Numbered from the stretch's first letter, positions 21,113-32,270 are shown. The stretch is DNA of 64,000 bases from Rahnella laticis (GCF_015644585.1 NZ_JADOBI010000008.1:62001-126000), one strand, 5' to 3'. Numbers and translations: made by a program. The notes: generated from the letters alone by a model not told the origin.

Positions 21113-21967
21113 ATGAAAGCGAAAACCGTGCAATTTCCTGATGGCACAAGCGTTCCCGCAATCGGACAAGGCACCTGGTTTATGGGAGAACAACGCAGTG
21201 AGCGGCGCGCCGAAGTCGATGCGCTGAAACAAGGGCTGGATGCCGGTATGACCCTGATCGACACCGCAGAAATGTACGCGGACGGTGAGGCGGAAAGGGT
21301 GGTCGGCGAGGCAATAGCCGGACGGCGTGATGAAGTGTATCTGGTCTCAAAAGTCTATCCGCATCATGCCGGAGGGGAGAAGGCGATAACCGCCTGCGAA
21401 CAAAGTCTCAAAAGATTGCAAACAGATTGTATAGACCTGTATCTGTTGCACTGGCGTGGTTCGATTCCGTTACATGACACCGTTGCGGCGATGGAAAAGT
21501 TGCAGCAATCAGGCAAAATCCGCCGCTGGGGCGTGTCCAATCTTGATACCGATGATATGCAGGCATTGTGGAAGATCCCCGGCGGCCAGGAATGTATGAC
21601 CGATCAGGTTTTATATCACGCCGCTTCACGGGGCATCGAATTTGACCTTTTGCCGTGGTGCGAAGAACACGCTATCCCGGTAATGGCGTATTGCCCGCTG
21701 GCACAGGCCGGAAAATTGCGTCATGACGTGCTGGAAAATCCGGTGATGCAGAAAATTGCCTCCGCGCGCGGCGTAAGCAGTTCGCAAATCGCGCTGGCCT
21801 GGGTGACGCGTACCCGCAACGTGATTGCGATTCCTAAAGCCGTTCAGCCACAGCATGTCAAAGAGAATGCGGCAGCGCTGACGCTGTTTCTGACGGATGA
21901 AGAAATCGCGTTGATCAATGCTGCCTTTCCGGCACCACGCGAGAAAACCTCGCTGGATATGGTCTGA
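21113..21967 (+). CDS. yeaE: Aldo/keto reductase YeaE
   Basis: The 284-residue protein is an NADPH-dependent aldo/keto reductase; E. coli YeaE reduces methylglyoxal. The catalytic tetrad is visible: Asp in DTAEMYADGEAE (with Tyr), Lys in VSKVYPHHA and His in YLLHWRGSIP. The nucleotide-binding C-terminal region IPKAVQPQHVKENAAAL is present. An AGGAGGAAACAG ribosome site precedes the ATG at 21113; the ORF extension upstream is not conserved. It converges on yeaD with a shared terminator. Confidence 0.93.
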   Translation: MKAKTVQFPDGTSVPAIGQGTWFMGEQRSERRAEVDALKQGLDAGMTLIDTAEMYADGEAERVVGEAIAGRRDEVYLVSKVYPHHAGGEKAITACEQSLKRLQTDCIDLYLLHWRGSIPLHDTVAAMEKLQQSGKIRRWGVSNLDTDDMQALWKIPGGQECMTDQVLYHAASRGIEFDLLPWCEEHAIPVMAYCPLAQAGKLRHDVLENPVMQKIASARGVSSSQIALAWVTRTRNVIAIPKAVQPQHVKENAAALTLFLTDEEIALINAAFPAPREKTSLDMV

Positions 21968-21990
21968 ATTCACTCAATCTGACGCAAACA

Positions 21991-22018
21991 AAAGGGGCCT
22001 GATGGCCCCTTAGTTTTT
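21991..22018. terminator. Bidirectional terminator between yeaE and yeaD
   Basis: GGGGCC-TGAT-GGCCCC has T-rich tails on both strands (TTAGTTTTT on plus, TTTTGTTT on minus), placed between the converging stops. Confidence 0.8.
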
Positions 22019-22040
22019 ACGACGGGAAAAATCTGTCCGG

Positions 22041-22910
22041 TTATTTGCGGATTGAGAATGTCACCGCAAGACGTGCCGGTGCAGCGGCGGTCGAAACATG
22101 CTTGTTTGATACCTGCGCCGTTTCAACACAAACCATGGTTTTGTAACCGTCGTCTGGCATATCGGCCATGCTTACGGACAGCGCAGAACCCGGGTTCCAA
22201 GCCACAACGTCAGCGTTGTTTTCGTGCGCAACAACCAGCGTGCGTTTCAGAACCGGATCCACGATTTCACTGGTCGCCTGAGGCTGGGTGTAGATGCGGT
22301 CAGTCTGCCCGGTAAAGGTCAGGTCACCGGCCTCTTCTTTCAATTTCGCGCCATCGACTTTATCAATGAAGCTGGCACCGAGGCCTTTAACGGTGACATC
22401 CGCGATATCGCCGATGTTGAAATAGGTATGCAGGGCGCTGTTAGCGTCGAAGTCACCCGCAGATTCCAGCTCAATGTGGCAGGTTGCGCCGAGAGTGAAG
22501 CGTGCGGTCAGCACAAATTCATGTGGCCACAGTTCCAGGCTTTCTGGTGAGCTTTTCAACGTTAGCGTCAGAACAACGCCTTCAGCGCTTTCTTTGTGAT
22601 CGGTCAGTGTCCAGGCGAAGTTACGCGCAAAGCCGTGAGATGGCTTACCCGCCGGGCCAAACCACGGCCAGCAGATTGGAATACCGCCACGAATTGCGAC
22701 GCCTTCTTTGAAAGCGCTGGCGCTGCTCATCCACAGCACAGGCGCTTCGCCTTCAGGCTGCCAGGACAATAAATGTGCGCCTTGCAAGGCTACAGCCGCT
22801 TTTACTTTGGGATGAGAAACAACGATCACCGGCAGTTCGTCAATCTGACACTGGCTGATGGTGGTTGAAATTTGGTTTACGACCGGAAGAGAAAAGAGTT
22901 GTTCTGTCAT
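22041..22910 (-). CDS. yeaD: D-hexose-6-phosphate mutarotase YeaD
   Basis: The 289-residue galactose-mutarotase-fold protein is collinear with E. coli YeaD. This cytoplasmic glucose-6-phosphate 1-epimerase interconverts the alpha and beta anomers. Key segments are LQGAHLLSWQP, the catalytic His in HGFARNFAW, ALHTYFNIGDIA and the Glu-containing CVETAQ near the end. It lies downstream of gapA on the same strand, as in E. coli, with a terminator between them, so part of its expression may come by read-through of gapA. Confidence 0.93.
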   Translation of the reverse strand: MTEQLFSLPVVNQISTTISQCQIDELPVIVVSHPKVKAAVALQGAHLLSWQPEGEAPVLWMSSASAFKEGVAIRGGIPICWPWFGPAGKPSHGFARNFAWTLTDHKESAEGVVLTLTLKSSPESLELWPHEFVLTARFTLGATCHIELESAGDFDANSALHTYFNIGDIADVTVKGLGASFIDKVDGAKLKEEAGDLTFTGQTDRIYTQPQATSEIVDPVLKRTLVVAHENNADVVAWNPGSALSVSMADMPDDGYKTMVCVETAQVSNKHVSTAAAPARLAVTFSIRK

Positions 22911-23030
22911 TATCTAAAGTCCTGTCAGGGTTTTAACAATTACGAAGATAAGAACCAAGACTACAGATGAACGTCGTCAATCTGTTTGATCGCACTCATG
23001 TGCCTGATAAAAAATGTGCGACTGACAGAA

Positions 23031-23055
23031 AGCAAAAGGGCGACTTGCGTCGCCC
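23031..23055 (-). terminator. gapA terminator
   Basis: On the minus strand GGGCGAC-GCAA-GTCGCCC is followed by TTTTGCTTTC, 26 bases after the gapA stop. Confidence 0.85.
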
Positions 23056-23081
23056 TTCAATCAGTTCATCAACATTGCCAA

Positions 23082-24092
<1,011 letters not shown>

Positions 24093-24289
24093 CTATTTTT
24101 TTAGTGAATAAAAGGTTGGTTGTAAAATTACAAAAACCTTGCTGAGCGTCAAGCGGAATCGTGTCAATTATTGCTGTAAGTCAAAGCGACGACCTACTGT
24201 TGCTCGCTTATTGCACGTTCCGTTTTTTTAATCGGCTCACAACCACATGGGGGCGAAAAACAGAATATAAAGGGCAAGAAGATCAGGAG

Positions 24290-24305
24290 TGTGATCGCCA
24301 TCACA
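24290..24305. promoter_or_regulatory. Consensus CRP site between gapA and msrB
   Basis: TGTGA-TCGCCA-TCACA matches both CRP half-sites exactly. It lies 210 bp upstream of gapA (minus strand) and 125 bp upstream of msrB (plus strand). E. coli gapA has a CRP-cAMP-activated promoter, so gapA is the likelier target. Confidence 0.85.
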
Positions 24306-24429
24306 AGTTGGAGCTGGCTAACGCTGATGCCATACAGTTTAGGACAAAACAGGCTGAATTGTTGTTAATTTTTTGTTATTATAAACTGTTAATTTAGTTG
24401 TAATTTAAATTCGTCAGAGAACGATAATC

Positions 24430-24843
24430 ATGAGCAATGCATCCAAATCTGCTTCTGCACCCGAACAACTCACTGAAATTCAACGTTATGTCACCCAGGA
24501 ACACGGAACCGAGCGTCCGTATACGGGAAAACTGCTGCACAACATTCGCCAGGGCATTTATCATTGCGTAGTGTGTAACGCGCCTCTGTTTTACTCCGAG
24601 ACTAAGTATGAATCCGGTTGCGGATGGCCAAGTTTTTATCAACCTGTTGACCACGATGCGATAAAATATCTTACTGATAATACGCATAATATGGACCGCG
24701 TTGAGATCCGCTGTTCCAGCTGCGGGGCGCATTTAGGGCATGTTTTCCCGGATGGCCCGCAACCAACAGGTGAACGTTACTGCGTAAATTCTGCTTCGAT
24801 GAGTTTTACCGACAGCAAAAATGGCGAAAAAACGGCCGGTTAG
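24430..24843 (+). CDS. msrB: Peptide-methionine (R)-S-oxide reductase
   Basis: MsrB repairs oxidised protein methionine (R-sulfoxide) in the cytoplasm. The 137-residue protein carries the two zinc-binding CxxC pairs ([11 protein letters not shown] and [10 protein letters not shown]), the substrate-binding segment [12 protein letters not shown] and the catalytic cysteine in [11 protein letters not shown]. It is transcribed divergently from gapA and followed by yeaC, the E. coli order. Confidence 0.96.
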   Translation: MSNASKSASAPEQLTEIQRYVTQEHGTERPYTGKLLHNIRQGIYHCVVCNAPLFYSETKYESGCGWPSFYQPVDHDAIKYLTDNTHNMDRVEIRCSSCGAHLGHVFPDGPQPTGERYCVNSASMSFTDSKNGEKTAG

Positions 24844-24925
24844 GCTGCGCTGTAATCTTACCGACAAAATCGATTCAGCTATTATTCAAAACCTTTTGAA
24901 TAATCGTGTTGAACAGAGGTGCCAA

Positions 24926-25198
24926 ATGGAAATTAATCAACTCATTGATGTAATTACGCCGGAAATCTACGCACGTCTGGCGCTGGCCGTAGAGCTGGGG
25001 AAATGGCCCGACGGTGTGGCGCTGACGCGAGAACAAAAAGAGCACAGCCTGCAGGCAGTGATGCTGTATCAGTCTCGTCACAACGTGGATGCCCAACATA
25101 TGAGCATCGGCACTGACGGGCAGATCGTCACCAAAAGCAAACAAGAGCTGAAACAGCAGTTCGCTCAGGACGCGCTGATTAGACTCAAACCGGAGTAA
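24926..25198 (+). CDS. yeaC: YeaC family protein (DUF1315)
   Basis: This 90-residue cytoplasmic protein starts MEINQLIDVITPEIYARLALAVELGKWPDG, as in the YeaC family. AGAGGT lies upstream of the ATG at 24926. The 35 codons before it in the same frame overlap msrB and are not conserved. The function is unknown. It follows msrB by 82 bases and ends at a strong bidirectional terminator. Confidence 0.88.
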   Translation: MEINQLIDVITPEIYARLALAVELGKWPDGVALTREQKEHSLQAVMLYQSRHNVDAQHMSIGTDGQIVTKSKQELKQQFAQDALIRLKPE

Positions 25199-25222
25199 TG
25201 GGAAGGGGTATGTCTGAGGCAT

Positions 25223-25249
25223 AAAAAAGGCGCATAACGCGCCTTTTTT
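25223..25249. terminator. Bidirectional terminator between yeaC and pncA
   Basis: GGCGC-ATAAC-GCGCC is flanked by A6 and T6 and serves the converging yeaC and pncA genes. Confidence 0.9.
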
Positions 25250-25270
25250 GCATCTGAAGGCCTGGAGGAA

Positions 25271-25900
25271 TCAGCCGTTCAGTGCGTCTGCTGTCCCGAT
25301 TTGTGCGCCAGCCTCTCGCATTGCTTCAACAGCTTCAGCACTGTCGTGAGGTTCGATGTTCACGCCGCGGCAGCCATCGGTCAGCAGCGTAACCTGATAT
25401 CCCTGCGCCAGCGCGTCCAGCACCGTGAACTTCACACAGTAATCTGTCGCCAGCCCCATGACATAAAGATGTGAAATTTTTGCGGCCTTCAGCCAGTCGT
25501 TCAGCACGGTAGCGGCGCGGTGGCCGTTATCGAAGAATGCGCTGTAACTGTCGATTTCTGCGTCCGTGCCTTTCTGCACGACAAAATCTAAAAGACGCGT
25601 ATTCAGTGACGGATGGAATTCCGCGCCGGGTTCCTGCTGAACGCAGTGAACCGGCCACCAGATCTGCGACAGCCCGTTCAGTTCGCCCGATGTCCAGGCA
25701 TCCTGATGTGAGTTCGCGGCAAAACTTTTGTGTCCGGCAGGGTGCCAGTCTTGCGACGCCACCACGGGAATACCGCGGCTTTTACACCACGACATCATCT
25801 GATTGGCGACGGCAATAGTTGCATCCCCGTCATTAACGGCCAGCGCGCCACCGCGGCAAAAATCGTTTTGCAAATCGACCAGCAACAACGCAGATTTCAT
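25271..25900 (-). CDS. pncA: Nicotinamidase PncA
   Basis: PncA deamidates nicotinamide to nicotinate for NAD salvage. In the 209-residue protein the catalytic Asp is in LVDLQNDFC near residue 10, the metal-binding histidine in SQDWHPAGH, and the catalytic Cys in LATDYCVKFTVLDA near residue 155. GAGG before the ATG at 25900 supports this start over the ATG at 25912. It lies 20 bases downstream of ansA and probably shares its transcript, as in E. coli. Confidence 0.94.
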   Translation of the reverse strand: MKSALLLVDLQNDFCRGGALAVNDGDATIAVANQMMSWCKSRGIPVVASQDWHPAGHKSFAANSHQDAWTSGELNGLSQIWWPVHCVQQEPGAEFHPSLNTRLLDFVVQKGTDAEIDSYSAFFDNGHRAATVLNDWLKAAKISHLYVMGLATDYCVKFTVLDALAQGYQVTLLTDGCRGVNIEPHDSAEAVEAMREAGAQIGTADALNG

Positions 25901-25920
25901 ATCGCCTCTCATACGGACAA

Positions 25921-26934
25921 CTATTCCGTCAGCTCGCCACGCAGATTCTGCTGCATCAGTTCGCGGATTTCTTCCGGGGTATGCGACTGGCTGAGCAGGT
26001 AATGCAGCTTAGTCAGCGCGGCTTCCACCGTCATATCAAACCCGCTGATCACGCCGGAATGCGCCAGCGCATTGCCCGTTGCATAACCGCCCATGTTGAC
26101 GCGTCCGGAGATACATTGCGTCAGATTCACGACCACAATGCCGCGCTCAGAAGCGTCCTTCAGCACTTTCAGCAAATCGCCTTTTTGCGGGGCATTGCCG
26201 ACACCGTAAGAGCGCAGGATCAGCGCTTTCACCGGCTGCATCAGAAAGTTTTGCACAACTTCTGCGGAAATGCCGGGGTAAATTGTCACCACGCCGATAG
26301 GCTGCGGGGTGATGTGATGCACTTTCAGCGTCGAAGCAGGAACAACCGGCAGCGACGGTGTCGACAGGCGGCGGATATGAATACCTGCTTCCAGCAGCGG
26401 AGAAAGATTGGGTGACGCAAATGCATCAAAACCGTCGGCGTGGGCTTTGGTGCTGCGGTTGCCGCGATACAGACGGTTGTTGAAAAACAGGGTGACTTCG
26501 TTAACCGGATGATTTGCCGCGATATACAGCGAGTTCAGCAGGTTAATCTGCCCGTCAGAGCGCAGGGCTTCCAGCGGGATTTGTGAACCCGTGACGATCA
26601 CCGGCTTGCTCAGATTTTCCAGCATGAAAGACAGCGCAGAGGCCGTGAAAGCCATGGTGTCCGTGCCATGCAGAATCACAAAACCGTCGTAATCGTCGTA
26701 ATGCGCCTGAATGTCGTCCGCGATGTGCTGCCAGTCTTCCGGCGTCATGTCGGAAGAATCCATCAGTGGCGCGTATTCCTGAATCGTGAATTCAGGCATT
26801 TCAGGGCGGTGGAATTCAGGCATCAGCGCCAGCTGGCGTTGTAAATGGCCGGATACAGGAATGTAACCCTGCTCAGAACGCTGCATACCGATGGTGCCGC
26901 CGGTATAGGCAACGTAAATAGATTTTTTAGTCAT
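25921..26934 (-). CDS. ansA: Cytoplasmic L-asparaginase I
   Basis: AnsA hydrolyses L-asparagine to aspartate and ammonia. The 337-residue protein has the first catalytic threonine motif YTGGTIGM at residues 10-17 and the second motif HGTDTMAFTA near residue 89, plus the GSQIP stretch. No signal peptide is present, so it is the low-affinity cytoplasmic type I enzyme. It heads a two-gene unit with pncA. sppA lies upstream and has its own terminator. Confidence 0.95.
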   Translation of the reverse strand: MTKKSIYVAYTGGTIGMQRSEQGYIPVSGHLQRQLALMPEFHRPEMPEFTIQEYAPLMDSSDMTPEDWQHIADDIQAHYDDYDGFVILHGTDTMAFTASALSFMLENLSKPVIVTGSQIPLEALRSDGQINLLNSLYIAANHPVNEVTLFFNNRLYRGNRSTKAHADGFDAFASPNLSPLLEAGIHIRRLSTPSLPVVPASTLKVHHITPQPIGVVTIYPGISAEVVQNFLMQPVKALILRSYGVGNAPQKGDLLKVLKDASERGIVVVNLTQCISGRVNMGGYATGNALAHSGVISGFDMTVEAALTKLHYLLSQSHTPEEIRELMQQNLRGELTE

Positions 26935-27025
26935 CGAAGATGTTCTTTTTTTAGAAAGGTGAAAGCAACTGCGCTAAGTATAAAGGCTTCGCTGCCGCTG
27001 TCCCACCCAAAAAGCGCCGCGCCAC

Positions 27026-27061
27026 AAAAAAGCCCGGCGTTCTCAGGGAGAAGCGCCGGGC
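27026..27061 (-). terminator. sppA terminator
   Basis: On the minus strand GCCCGGCG and CGCCGGGC form the base of a long hairpin extended by TTCTC/GAGAA pairing, followed by six T. It lies about 30 bases after the sppA stop. Confidence 0.9.
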
Positions 27062-27090
27062 GGATTTTCATGCAAGAGTGGTTAACGGAA

Positions 27091-28944
27091 TTACTTCACG
27101 TCACCACACGTCAGGCAAAGTGCATAACGGTTTTGCGGATCGTTCATGTTGCTGAACAGATCAGCCTGTGATTTCAGCTCCATCGCCATTTTGCTCACCG
27201 GCGCAGGCAGATAGGCCTGAATAGCGGCAGGCAGCATGGCGTGAACGGACACGCTAACCTGAGAGAACAACATATCGCTCAGGCTTGGCTCGCTGACATA
27301 CCAGTTCAGCTGCCATTTTGGCAGTTTCGCCAGATCTGCGGCTTTCTTCACTGCGTCATCGAAATCACCCAGCTCATCCACCAGACCGTTGGCCTTGGCG
27401 TCAGAACCAATCCAGACGTGACCCTGTGCAATCTGATCAATCTGCTCCGGCGTTTTATGGCGGGAATCCGCCACCAGGCCGAGGAAGGTTTTATACCCAT
27501 TCTCAATGTTCAGCTGCATCATTTGCGAGAACTCCGGCGGCAACGCTTTGGTCGATGCGATATCGGCCAGCGGAGAGGTCGCCACGCCGTCAGTATGCAC
27601 ACCGGCGTAATCAAGCGTGTTCTGATACGTATTGATCACACCAAAGATACCGATGGAACCGGTCAGCGTGCTCGGGCTGGCAATGATGTAGTTCGCTGGC
27701 GTTGAAATCCAGTAACCCCCGGAAGCCGCCATGCCACCCATTGAAACCACAACCGGTTTACCCGCGGCTTTCGCGGCGGCCAGTTCAGAGCGGATCACTT
27801 CAGACGCGCTGACGCTGCCGCCCGGGCTGTTAACGCGCAATACAATCGCTTTCACTTTCGGATCCAGGCGGGCATCGCGAATTTGCTGTGCGGTAGTATC
27901 ACCGCCCACTGCACCGGGTTGTTCTTCGCCGTCATTGATGGCGCCGGTGGCGAAGATCACTGCGATCTGCGGATCGTTGTTATCCGGTTTTGGCCTCGGT
28001 GAATAATCGTAAATGCTGGTGTAGTTAAAGTCTTTGGTGGTTTTATTCCAGCCAAACGCTTTCACCATGTCATTGTCCGCTTCGGTACGCGACGCCAGAG
28101 AGTCCACCAGTTTGGCTTTCAGCGCGTACTGCGCCATATCGCCGCCGGTGGCCTGCATGCCTGCAAGAATGCCCGCAGCACCCGGGAACAATTGCTCAGG
28201 CGTAATCTGACGGTTAGCTGAAACGGTATTGAGGTAGTTACTCCACAAGCCACCAATCCAGCGGCTGTCCGCCTCGCGGGCCGCAGGGGACATATCATCA
28301 CGGATCAGCGGTTCAACGGCGGATTTATACGTTCCGACGCGGAAGATGTTGGTGGTGACTTTCAGCTTATCCAGCAGAGATTTGTAGTACAAATTATTGG
28401 TCGCAAAACCGTGCAAATCGACCGCGCCCTGCGGCGACAGGTAGATTTTATTGGCGTAGCTCGCCAGATAATATTGCGACTGATTGTAGCTGTCGCCGAT
28501 GGCGTAAATCGGTTTACCGGCATCACGGAATTCGCGCAATGCTTTACCGATATATTGCATGGATGACTGATCGGTGCCGGTGAAATCGGTCAGCTGCAAC
28601 ACGATACCGGTGACGTTTTTGTCATCTTTTGCAGAACGAATAGTATCGACCAGATCAAACAGGGAGTTTTCCTGCAACCGGTTGCTGGATGTCCCCAGAA
28701 GCTCGCGGCCCCACTGGCGGACTTTATTATTCACGGAAGGTTTATCCACCACCGAGCCGCTAAGATCGACCAGCAGCGCGCCTTTCGTGGTTTCAACCGG
28801 CTTATCCTGCACGGCATACCAGATGCCGACGCCGGCCAGAATGATCAGAATAAGAAATACGTTGAGAATGAATTCTCTGACGAAATTAAGAAGACGCCAG
28901 GTCCACTTAAAAAAACCGGCGATAATTCGCCACAATGTGCGCAT
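27091..28944 (-). CDS. sppA: Signal peptide peptidase SppA (protease IV)
   Basis: SppA is a membrane-anchored tetrameric serine protease with a Ser-Lys dyad that degrades cleaved signal peptides. The 617-residue protein (E. coli 618) has an N-terminal membrane anchor (about residues 23-45), two ClpP-like domains, the catalytic Lys in GTYKSAVEP near residue 208 and the nucleophile Ser in [10 protein letters not shown] near residue 408. GGAGAGACC precedes the ATG. It is divergent from ydjA, as in E. coli. Confidence 0.95.
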   Translation of the reverse strand: MRTLWRIIAGFFKWTWRLLNFVREFILNVFLILIILAGVGIWYAVQDKPVETTKGALLVDLSGSVVDKPSVNNKVRQWGRELLGTSSNRLQENSLFDLVDTIRSAKDDKNVTGIVLQLTDFTGTDQSSMQYIGKALREFRDAGKPIYAIGDSYNQSQYYLASYANKIYLSPQGAVDLHGFATNNLYYKSLLDKLKVTTNIFRVGTYKSAVEPLIRDDMSPAAREADSRWIGGLWSNYLNTVSANRQITPEQLFPGAAGILAGMQATGGDMAQYALKAKLVDSLASRTEADNDMVKAFGWNKTTKDFNYTSIYDYSPRPKPDNNDPQIAVIFATGAINDGEEQPGAVGGDTTAQQIRDARLDPKVKAIVLRVNSPGGSVSASEVIRSELAAAKAAGKPVVVSMGGMAASGGYWISTPANYIIASPSTLTGSIGIFGVINTYQNTLDYAGVHTDGVATSPLADIASTKALPPEFSQMMQLNIENGYKTFLGLVADSRHKTPEQIDQIAQGHVWIGSDAKANGLVDELGDFDDAVKKAADLAKLPKWQLNWYVSEPSLSDMLFSQVSVSVHAMLPAAIQAYLPAPVSKMAMELKSQADLFSNMNDPQNRYALCLTCGDVK

Positions 28945-29123
28945 GGTCTCTCCAATAAGACGGTTAAGTCTCGCTATCCTAATGACCTGCCGGAGAAATG
29001 TCAGCTTTAAATCATTTCAGAATTTGGCGGTGACGCATTATCCGAAAGGCTGCCGGAGGTTGGAAAAATGCGTTGTGCCTATGTTAACGTAAGGTAAATA
29101 GCAATTATTCTCAGGAGATTAAA

Positions 29124-29675
29124 ATGGACGCACTGGATTTGTTACTCAACCGCCGTTCTGCATCCCGTCTGGCGGCTCCCGCACCGGCAGGTCAAGCGCT
29201 GCAAAATATCATCAACGCGGGGATGCGTGCGCCGGACCACGGTGCGCTCCAGCCGTGGCGCTTCGTGATTGCGGAAAATGATGGTCTGACGCGTTTCAGT
29301 GAGCTGCTGGGTGCGGCGGCCATCAAAGACGGCGCTGACGAAAAAGCCGTTGAGAAAGCCACGCAGGCTCCGCTTCGCGCACCGCAGATCATCACCGTGA
29401 TTGCGGCCTGCAAGGAAAGCCCGAAAGTGCCACAGTGGGAACAGCTGTTGTCAGCCGGTTGTGCCGTGCAGGCGATGCAGATGGCAGCTCTGGCGCAGGG
29501 GTTCAACGGTATCTGGCGCACCGGCGCGTGGACCGACCATCCTGATGTCCGCAAAGCCTTCCATTGCGGCGGGAACGATAAAATCGTCGGTTTCCTGTAT
29601 CTCGGTACGCCACAGCTCAAGGCCAGTTTGCAGGTCATTCCGGTGGACAGCGCGCCTTTTGTGACGCATTTCTAA
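29124..29675 (+). CDS. ydjA: NAD(P)H nitroreductase YdjA
   Basis: This FMN-dependent nitroreductase-fold protein has 183 residues, as in E. coli YdjA. The FMN-phosphate-binding RRSASRL is near residue 10, [12 protein letters not shown] near residue 34, and FLYLGTP near the C-terminus. The physiological substrate is unknown. AGGAG precedes the ATG. In E. coli selD follows ydjA; here only 247 bp lie between ydjA and topB and no selD sequence is visible. Confidence 0.92.
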   Translation: MDALDLLLNRRSASRLAAPAPAGQALQNIINAGMRAPDHGALQPWRFVIAENDGLTRFSELLGAAAIKDGADEKAVEKATQAPLRAPQIITVIAACKESPKVPQWEQLLSAGCAVQAMQMAALAQGFNGIWRTGAWTDHPDVRKAFHCGGNDKIVGFLYLGTPQLKASLQVIPVDSAPFVTHF

Positions 29676-29699
29676 GCCATTCCCTCACGACAGGCAGAC

Positions 29700-29745
29700 C
29701 GGTTTTTCAGCAGAATATGTTCAGTTCATTCTGATAAACCGGTTT
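29700..29745 (+). terminator. Possible terminator after ydjA
   Basis: ACCGGTTTTTC and a second AAACCGGTTTTTC copy can pair through ACCGGTTT/AAACCGGT with a long AT-rich loop. A short T tract follows. The structure is weak. Confidence 0.4.
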
Positions 29746-29922
29746 TTCGCTGCCTTTGTGAGCGACCGCCATCCCGGATGTCTCTGCCCATCTTACTAAT
29801 TGCGTCGCCAGCGGCTAACATAGCCACCTCTGGATGATGAGGACGTTGTGAATGAAGGATGGGACGATGGAAATTTTTGTAGCGATCACACTCGCGGTCA
29901 CACTTCAGGCCGGTGCGGTCTG

Positions 29923-31869
29923 ATGCGTCTGTTTATTGCCGAAAAACCCAGCCTTGCCCGCGCTATTGCAGATGTCCTGCCGAAGCCTCATCGCCGCGGC
30001 GACGGATATATTGCCTGTGGCAACGATCAGGTGGTGACCTGGTGCGTCGGTCACTTACTGGAACAGGCCCAGCCGGATGCTTACGACAGCCGCTTCGCCC
30101 GCTGGGCGCTGGCTGACTTACCGATCATTCCCAATAAATGGCAGCTTCAGCCGCGTCCTTCCGTCGCCAAACAGCTTAATGTCATCAAACGTCTGCTGCT
30201 TGAGGCCTCTCAGGTTGTCCACGCGGGTGACCCGGATCGGGAAGGGCAACTGCTGGTGGATGAAGTACTGGATTATCTGGAACTCACGCCGGAAAAACGC
30301 CACGCAACCCAGCGCTGTCTGATTAACGATCTCAATCCGCAGGCCGTCGAACGCGCCATTGAACGCCTGCGCGACAACCGCGATTTTATTCCGCTGTGCG
30401 TTTCTGCGCTGGCACGCGCCCGCGCTGACTGGCTTTACGGCATCAACATGACCCGCGCCTATACGATTTTAGGGCGCAATGCCGGATACAACGGCGTGCT
30501 TTCCGTCGGCCGCGTGCAAACGCCAGTGCTCGGGCTGGTGGTGCGCCGTGATGAAGAAATCGAAAATTTCATACCGAAAGATTTCTTTGAAGTAAAAGCG
30601 CACATCGTCACACCTGCCGACGAACGTTTTATCGCGCTCTGGCAACCGAGCGAATCCTGCGAGCCGTATCAGGATGAGGAAGGGCGTTTGCTTCACCGCC
30701 CGCTGGCGGATCACGTGGTGGCGCGCATTGCCGGGCAACCGGCGATGGTCACCGGGTATAACGACAAACGTGAAAATGACATTGCGCCGTTGCCGTTCTC
30801 GTTATCCACCTTGCAGATTGAAGGGTCAAAAGCCTTTGGTCTGAGCGCACAGCAGATTCTGGATATCTGCCAGAAACTCTACGAAACGCACAAATTGATT
30901 ACGTATCCGCGTTCGGATTGCCGATATCTGCCAGAAGAACATTTTGCCGGACGTCACGCCGTACTGAATGCCATCGGCGTTCACCGCCCGGATTTAATGC
31001 CGCAGCCAGTCGTTGATACCGATTTGCGTAACCGTTGCTGGGACGACAAAAAGGTCGATGCGCACCACGCTATTATCCCGACAGCGCGCAGCAGTAACGT
31101 CAACCTGAGCGAAGACGAGCGCAAAATTTACGGTCTGGTGGCGCGTCAGTACCTGATGCAATTCTGCCCCGACGCGGTTTACCGCAAATGCGTTATCGAT
31201 CTGGATATTGCCGGTGGCAAGTTCATCGCCAAAGCGCGTTTCCTGGCTGAGGCAGGCTGGCGAACACTGCTTGGCAGCAAAGAGCGTGACGAAGAAAACG
31301 AAGGTACGCCGTTGCCGGTCGTGGCGAAGGGCGATGAATTACTGTGCGAGCGCGGAGAAGTGGTGGAGCGCCAGACGCAGCCGCCGCGCCCGTTCACCGA
31401 TGCGACGTTGCTTTCCGCAATGACCGGTATTGCGCGTTTCGTGCAGGATAAAGAACTGAAGAAAATTCTGCGCGCCACGGACGGTCTGGGCACTGAAGCG
31501 ACACGCGCCGGGATTATCGAACTCCTGTTCCGCCGCGAGTTTTTATACAAAAAAGGGCGTTATATTCATTCCAGCGACACTGGCCGCGCACTGATTCATT
31601 CGCTGCCGGACATTGCCGCAAGGCCAGATATGACGGCTGACTGGGAATCCACGCTGACGCGTATCAGTGAAAAAAGCTGCCGCTACCAGGATTTCATGGA
31701 ACCGCTGGTCGCCACGTTGCAGAACCTCATCATTCAGGCCAAAACGAACCGGGTGTCTTCGGCATTCCGCAGCCTGCCTTCTAAGCCCGCTGCGGCGGTA
31801 AAAGGCAAAAGCGCACCTAAACGGCGTAAAGCCAGCCCCAAAGGGAAGGAAGCAAACAGTGATGAATAA
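29923..31869 (+). CDS. topB: DNA topoisomerase III
   Basis: TopB is a type IA topoisomerase that decatenates replication intermediates, working with RecQ. The 648-residue protein begins [16 protein letters not shown] (TOPRIM domain, first acidic residue in EKPS), has [17 protein letters not shown] (the DxD of TOPRIM), and the active-site Tyr region [14 protein letters not shown] near residue 325. The C-terminus is a Lys/Arg-rich tail suited to DNA binding. No strong ribosome site precedes the ATG at 29923, which is chosen by homology. The stop overlaps the start of the ynjH-like pseudogene by eight bases. Confidence 0.95.
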   Translation: MRLFIAEKPSLARAIADVLPKPHRRGDGYIACGNDQVVTWCVGHLLEQAQPDAYDSRFARWALADLPIIPNKWQLQPRPSVAKQLNVIKRLLLEASQVVHAGDPDREGQLLVDEVLDYLELTPEKRHATQRCLINDLNPQAVERAIERLRDNRDFIPLCVSALARARADWLYGINMTRAYTILGRNAGYNGVLSVGRVQTPVLGLVVRRDEEIENFIPKDFFEVKAHIVTPADERFIALWQPSESCEPYQDEEGRLLHRPLADHVVARIAGQPAMVTGYNDKRENDIAPLPFSLSTLQIEGSKAFGLSAQQILDICQKLYETHKLITYPRSDCRYLPEEHFAGRHAVLNAIGVHRPDLMPQPVVDTDLRNRCWDDKKVDAHHAIIPTARSSNVNLSEDERKIYGLVARQYLMQFCPDAVYRKCVIDLDIAGGKFIAKARFLAEAGWRTLLGSKERDEENEGTPLPVVAKGDELLCERGEVVERQTQPPRPFTDATLLSAMTGIARFVQDKELKKILRATDGLGTEATRAGIIELLFRREFLYKKGRYIHSSDTGRALIHSLPDIAARPDMTADWESTLTRISEKSCRYQDFMEPLVATLQNLIIQAKTNRVSSAFRSLPSKPAAAVKGKSAPKRRKASPKGKEANSDE

Positions 31870-32188
31870 CGTACTGATGAATAAGAAGTTGATGCATAAA
31901 GCGCTGATGGCGTTACTGGTCAGTTCGTCATTGCTGTCGGCTCCGGTTATGGCGGAGCGTTACGGCAACGGCGCGGACGTCGTGGTGCCGCTGCCGCCGC
32001 AAATCTGGGAAAACAGCGGCAACAGTAATAATAACAGTGCGCCGACCTGCCATAATTGCTGCATCTACAACAACTAGAGCTACAGCGAGGGCGCGGTGGT
32101 CACGGCGGACAGCGTGGTGCTGCAATGCTCGCGCGACCCGAACGTGGTCGGCACCAATGAACTGAAATGGGAAGTACTGAAAAAATAA
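31862..32188 (+). pseudogene. ynjH: YnjH-like DUF1496 protein gene with an in-frame amber stop
   Basis: Starting at the ATG at 31862 (or GTG at 31859) the frame encodes a signal peptide ending APVMA, then the PxQIW segment and the CHNCCIYNN motif, and stops at TAG (32075-32077). The same frame then continues without interruption for 36 codons (SYSEGAVV, VVLQCSRDPNVVG) to TAA at 32186. Those are the motifs expected after the cysteine pair in the DUF1496 family, so the TAG splits one ancestral gene of about 108 codons; it could have come from CAG by one transition. E. coli ynjH neighbours nudG, as here. Start and topB stop overlap, suggesting translational coupling. The family name is from recall. 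Confidence 0.7.
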
Positions 32189-32203
32189 CCCGGCCCTGAA
32201 CAA

Positions 32204-32243
32204 CAAAAAGGCGCGGAAACAGTCACCTGTCCGCGCCTTTTTT
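32204..32243. terminator. Bidirectional terminator between ynjH remnant and nudG
   Basis: GGCGCGG and CCGCGCC pair around a 14-base loop, with T6 on the plus strand and T5 on the minus strand. Confidence 0.9.
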
Positions 32244-32270
32244 ATGGAGAAGCGCTAAGCGGCGCCGTGG

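Noticed and set aside
24161-24397. 78-codon frame between gapA and msrB
   Set aside because: It overlaps the consensus CRP site and promoter region and lacks protein-like features.
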